A stretch of DNA of 64,000 bases. Origin: Hypoxylon rubiginosum (taxonomy: Eukaryota; Ascomycota; Sordariomycetes; Xylariales; Hypoxylaceae). Positions 58,501 through 64,000 of this stretch are shown piece after piece. Both the position numbers and the translations under genes were made by a program. How positions within the stretch are numbered: the first letter of the stretch is position 1; each line of letters opens with the position of its first letter. Under the pieces are notes generated by a model. That model did no database searches, was not told the origin of the DNA, and saw only the letters and a list, made by a program, of their open reading frames with translations. Location of the stretch: the NCBI GenBank assembly GCA_902806565.1, contig CADCXA010000013.1, positions 1 to 64,000 on the forward strand, given 5' to 3'.

Positions 58501-61500
58501 TTAATTATTTATATAAATATATAATTTTAAAATTTTATTTTATTATTAAAATATTAATTTTATTTTATTAAAAATGTAATAATAAAAAATAAAAAATAAT
58601 TATATAATATATTATTATTTTATTAAAAACTATTAAATTAATTTTAATTTATTATATTAAATTAAATAAAAATTATAATTATATGTTTATTTTAATATTA
58701 TTAAAAATAATATATAATATTTATATTATAAATTTTATTAAAATAATAGTTTATATTAATTATATTAACTAATTAATATTAATTAATTAAAAATAAAATT
58801 TAAATTATATAAATAAAATTTTAAATAAAAACTATATTAAAATAATATAAAAAAAAATTAATATAGTTTAAATAATAATTAAAAACATTAATTTTATTAA
58901 TAAAACTAATTTTTTTTTTATAAAATTTAATATATTAATAGATTTAAAAAAAATATTTAAATTTAATTTAATAACTATAAAAAATATATAAAAAAGTTTT
59001 AAAATTAAAAAAAAATTATATAAAATTTATAACATTATTTTTAAATATAATTAAATTTAAAAATACGTTAATTATTATATTTAAATAAAATATTTATTAT
59101 ATTAATAATAATTTCTTATTTATTAAAAAATTAAATATATTAATTAATAAATATAATATTTAAAATAATAAAAGTATAATAAAAATACTAAAAAATAAAA
59201 GAATAATAATAAAGTTTATTAAAAATTAATAAAATAAATATAAACTAAAAAAAGTTTATTTTTTAAATATTAAAAATTAAAAATTTCTTAATAAAACTTT
59301 TAATAAACTATATAAAAAAAGTAAAATAAAATAAATAAAAAAGCTAACTTTATTTACTTATTTTTATTTTATTATATAAAAAATAATTAATAATTATAAA
59401 AAGAATCAGGTGGTAATTAACTTTAAAATATTTAATAAAAATATATTATTTAACGTTTATTTTTTATTATAATAAGAGGAAATTATATAATATATAAAAA
59501 AAAAAAAAATCTTTAATATTATTAACAACTTAATGTTTTTTTATTAATTTTTAATAATTATATATTATTAATATAAAATAATAATAGTTTTTTTAAAAAA
59601 ATTAAAAATATTTAATATTTATTTTATAAATTTTTAAAATTTATTAACGTTTATTTAATATTTTATAAATTAATAGTTTTTATTATTTAAAAAGTTTATT
59701 AAAACTTATATAAATAATATTATTATTTTTAATAATTTAAAAAAAAAAGTATTTATATTATTTTAAAACGGTTTTTTAAATATATTTTAAAATTAAATTA
59801 ACGTTATTACTTAAAAAATCTTTTTTTAGTTATTTTTTTATTAAATTACTTAAATTTATAATAAATAAATTTATAATTATAATAATTATAAATTATATTA
59901 AAACATTAAAACAAATTAAAATATTAATAATTTTTATTATATTTAAAATATATTTTAAATTATTAATTTTTTTATATAAATATATTTTTTAATATATTTA
60001 AAAACCTAAATTATTATAAATTTAAAGAATAATATTACTAGTTAAAAAACGTAAAAATAAAACATTATTATTTATATTTTCCGTTAAAAAAAATATATAA
60101 TTAAAATATTTTTTTAATTAATTAAATCTAAGTTAAAATTATTTAAAATTTTATAATTTTAATTTATTAAACCTAGTTATTTAATATATTAAGATTTTAA
60201 TAATATAATATTTATTAAAATAAATACCTTAAAGAAAAAAAACTTTCACGTAATAATTTTTTATTATAATAATAATTAAAATTAAAAAAATATAATATTA
60301 AATAAAATTTAACTAATAATATATTTATTTAAAGTTTTAATTAAAATTAAAATAAAATATAACGTTATAAAGTTTAAAATTATTTATTTAATTTAATTTT
60401 ATTATTAATATAAAGTTTAATTTTAATTTTATATTAAACTAATTATAATATTAATTAATTATATTATTATAAAAAGTATTATAAATTATATTAACTTTAA
60501 AATAATAAATATTAATAAAATAAATAATTAATTAATAATTATTTTAATATTTTTCTTTTAATATTAATTAAATATATATTATATAGTAAATTATTTAAAT
60601 TTTATTTTAAATATATTATTATATTTATTAATTAAAAATACTTTAATAAACTAAAAAAAAAAAAATAATATTATAAAATTAGAATTTAACAATGTAATTA
60701 ATAATTTTAATTATTATATTACTAAAGTTAAAATTAATAAAAACTTTAAAATAAAAATTATTATTAAATATAATTATAATAAATAACTATAATAATTATA
60801 TTAAATTTTTTTAATATTAAAGAAAATAAAAGAAATATTATTAAATATTATAAATATATTTTATTAAATAATTTAATATATTATATTAATTATATAAAAC
60901 GTTAATACTTAGATTTTTTTTTTAATATATATAAAAAAACTATTTAAAGTAATATATAATTATAAATATTATTTTAATTTTAAGCGTATAATTTAAAATT
61001 TAAAAAATATATTAATTTAAAATATATTATAAAAAATTAAAAAATATATTTAATTTTATTTTAAATATTAAAAAAATAAAATAAATAAATTTAAACCTTT
61101 AAAAAACTTAAATTAATTAAGTTATTAGTTATTTTATTTATATAAAAATTTAAATTTTATATTAAATTATTATTAGTTTTATTAAAAAAAGGTTTTAAAT
61201 AATATTAAAATATATAATATTTAATATATTAATAGTTATTATTTATAAGTTTAACTTATAAATAATAACTATTAATATATTAAATATTATATATTTTAAT
61301 ATTATTTAAAACCTTTTTTTAATAAAACTAATATAATTTAATTATAAAATTTTAAATTTTATATAAATAAAATAACTAATAACTTAATTAATTTAAGTTT
61401 TTTTAAAGGTTTAAATTTATTTATTTTATTTTTTAATATTTAAAATAAAATTAAATATATTTTTTAATTTTTTATAATATATTTAAATTAATATATTTTT

Positions 61501-64000
61501 TAAATTTTAAATTATACGCTTAAAATTAAAATAATTTATAATTATATATTACTTTAAATAGTTTTTTTATATATATTAAAAAAAAAATCTAAGTATTAAC
61601 GTTTTATATAATTAATATAATATATTAAATTATTTAATAAAATATATTTATAATATTTAATAATATTTCTTTTATTTTCTTTAATATTAAAAAAAATTTA
61701 ATATAATTATTATAGTTATTTATTATAATTATATTTAATAATAATTTTTATTTTAAAGTTTTTATTAATTTTAACTTTAGTAATATAATAATTAAAATTA
61801 TTAATTACATTGTTAAATTCTAATTTTATAATATTATTTTTTTTTTTTTAGTTTATTAAAGTATTTTTAATTAATAAATATAATAATATATTTAAAATAA
61901 AATTTAAATAATTTACTATATAATATATATTTAATTAATATTAAAAGAAAAATATTAAAATAATTATTAATTAATTATTTATTTTATTAATATTTATTAT
62001 TTTAAAGTTAATATAATTTATAATACTTTTTATAATAATATAATTAATTAATATTATAATTAGTTTAATATAAAATTAAAATTAAACTTTATATTAATAA
62101 TAAAATTAAATTAAATAAATAATTTTAAACTTTATAACGTTATATTTTATTTTAATTTTAATTAAAACTTTAAATAAATATATTATTAGTTAAATTTTAT
62201 TTAATATTATATTTTTTTAATTTTAATTATTATTATAATAAAAAATTATTACGTGAAAGTTTTTTTTCTTTAAGGTATTTATTTTAATAAATATTATATT
62301 ATTAAAATCTTAATATATTAAATAACTAGGTTTAATAAATTAAAATTATAAAATTTTAAATAATTTTAACTTAGATTTAATTAATTAAAAAAATATTTTA
62401 ATTATATATTTTTTTTAACGGAAAATATAAATAATAATGTTTTATTTTTACGTTTTTTAACTAGTAATATTATTCTTTAAATTTATAATAATTTAGGTTT
62501 TTAAATATATTAAAAAATATATTTATATAAAAAAATTAATAATTTAAAATATATTTTAAATATAATAAAAATTATTAATATTTTAATTTGTTTTAATGTT
62601 TTAATATAATTTATAATTATTATAATTATAAATTTATTTATTATAAATTTAAGTAATTTAATAAAAAAATAACTAAAAAAAGATTTTTTAAGTAATAACG
62701 TTAATTTAATTTTAAAATATATTTAAAAAACCGTTTTAAAATAATATAAATACTTTTTTTTTTAAATTATTAAAAATAATAATATTATTTATATAAGTTT
62801 TAATAAACTTTTTAAATAATAAAAACTATTAATTTATAAAATATTAAATAAACGTTAATAAATTTTAAAAATTTATAAAATAAATATTAAATATTTTTAA
62901 TTTTTTTAAAAAAACTATTATTATTTTATATTAATAATATATAATTATTAAAAATTAATAAAAAAACATTAAGTTGTTAATAATATTAAAGATTTTTTTT
63001 TTTTTTATATATTATATAATTTCCTCTTATTATAATAAAAAATAAACGTTAAATAATATATTTTTATTAAATATTTTAAAGTTAATTACCACCTGATTCT
63101 TTTTATAATTATTAATTATTTTTTATATAATAAAATAAAAATAAGTAAATAAAGTTAGCTTTTTTATTTATTTTATTTTACTTTTTTTATATAGTTTATT
63201 AAAAGTTTTATTAAGAAATTTTTAATTTTTAATATTTAAAAAATAAACTTTTTTTAGTTTATATTTATTTTATTAATTTTTAATAAACTTTATTATTATT
63301 CTTTTATTTTTTAGTATTTTTATTATACTTTTATTATTTTAAATATTATATTTATTAATTAATATATTTAATTTTTTAATAAATAAGAAATTATTATTAA
63401 TATAATAAATATTTTATTTAAATATAATAATTAACGTATTTTTAAATTTAATTATATTTAAAAATAATGTTATAAATTTTATATAATTTTTTTTTAATTT
63501 TAAAACTTTTTTATATATTTTTTATAGTTATTAAATTAAATTTAAATATTTTTTTAAATCTATTAATATATTAAATTTTATAAAAAAAAAATTAGTTTTA
63601 TTAATAAAATTAATGTTTTTAATTATTATTTAAACTATATTAATTTTTTTTTATATTATTTTAATATAGTTTTTATTTAAAATTTTATTTATATAATTTA
63701 AATTTTATTTTTAATTAATTAATATTAATTAGTTAATATAATTAATATAAACTATTATTTTAATAAAATTTATAATATAAATATTATATATTATTTTTAA
63801 TAATATTAAAATAAACATATAATTATAATTTTTATTTAATTTAATATAATAAATTAAAATTAATTTAATAGTTTTTAATAAAATAATAATATATTATATA
63901 ATTATTTTTTATTTTTTATTATTACATTTTTAATAAAATAAAATTAATATTTTAATAATAAAATAAAATTTTAAAATTATATATTTATATAAATAATTAA
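58501..64000. repeat. Giant near-perfect inverted repeat centred at 61252
   Basis: The sequence folds back on itself at ATTTATAAGTT-T-AACTTATAAAT (61241-61263). Landmarks pair along the whole arm: the CAGGTGG site at 59407-59413 with CCACCTG at 63089-63095, the TTTCACG at 60244-60250 with CGTGAAA at 62252-62258, and the first bases at 58501 with the last bases of the window. Arms are at least 2.75 kb and nearly identical, with small differences, mostly in A/T run length (for example seven T against eight A near 60810/61690). The right arm is cut by the window end, so the full size is unknown. Confidence 0.9.

Larger units (their letters stand above)
51180..64000. other. Extreme AT-rich block, probable RIP-saturated repeat or centromeric DNA
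   Basis: From about 51180 to the end the sequence is roughly 95% A+T; sampled 60-base lines hold two to five G or C. The change from normal DNA takes less than 50 bases. The remaining C is mainly followed by T (ACTT, TCTT) or G (ACGT), and remaining G is mainly preceded by A (AAGT, AAGG); CA and TG are rare. This is what saturated C-to-T mutation at CA on both strands (RIP) leaves behind, though the AT level is far beyond ordinary RIP. No open frame of note, no rRNA or tRNA. Slightly less mutated pieces remain, e.g. CCCGATCGGCG at about 57121-57135. Centromere-like or relic-transposon DNA are the leading readings. Confidence 0.85.

Noticed and set aside
61201..61300. Palindrome centre as a simple terminator hairpin
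   Set aside because: The symmetry runs for at least 2.75 kb on each side, far beyond a terminator.
51180..64000. Mitochondrial DNA or mitochondrial plasmid
   Set aside because: No rRNA, tRNA or respiratory gene, no open frames, and the block is directly joined to nuclear genes.
1..64000. tRNA genes, rRNA genes, CRISPR arrays, telomere repeats
   Set aside because: No cloverleaf with an intact T-arm sequence, no regular spaced repeats and no TTAGGG arrays were seen by eye.

Overview
The window is nuclear DNA of a filamentous ascomycete (Pezizomycotina, probably a sordariomycete). The signs are short GT..AG introns (about 50-110 bases) in most genes, fungal families such as a SconB-type F-box/WD40 protein, an AcuL-type carrier, Zn2Cys6 regulators and CAZymes, and an extremely AT-rich block at the right end that looks like DNA mutated to saturation by a RIP-like process. 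No rRNA, tRNA or CRISPR was recognised.

Layout. 0.1-7 kb holds conserved housekeeping genes: sconB (sulfur regulation), a mitochondrial succinate/fumarate carrier and twinfilin. 7.3-19 kb is more variable: a secreted repeat-domain protein with a frameshift, a cytochrome P450, a GH32 glycosidase, a small protein like the C-terminal tail of GT28 glycosyltransferases, and a TauD-type dioxygenase. 19-27 kb carries a divergent mitochondrial carrier, a PX-associated-domain protein, a charged low-complexity protein, a glycine/alanine/glutamine-rich secreted protein broken by about five frameshifts, and a small membrane protein. 27.8-32.3 kb is damaged: a GH3 beta-glucosidase with four one-base indels, and two gene relics lying head to head (FAD-linked oxidase and MFS transporter).

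32.6-49.6 kb is the most interesting part. It holds a secreted fasciclin protein, a GH27 alpha-galactosidase, an alginate-lyase-fold polysaccharide lyase, a GH88 unsaturated glucuronyl hydrolase, two Zn2Cys6 regulators, an MFS carrier of the anion:cation symporter family and a secreted TolB-like propeller protein. The lyase and the GH88 hydrolase are divergently transcribed across about 530 bases containing four CCGGA motifs. Together they look like a fungal locus for using a uronic-acid-containing polysaccharide: cleave outside, trim galactose, import, split the unsaturated uronide, regulate. This role is inferred from families and order; the substrate is not shown.

51.2-64 kb is about 95% A+T with no credible genes. 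Its last 5.5 kb is a near-perfect giant inverted repeat centred at 61252 and cut by the window end.

Exon boundaries were worked out by hand from splice sites and reading frame. Each full spliced model sums to a whole number of codons. Family names are from recognition of motifs; no database search was run.
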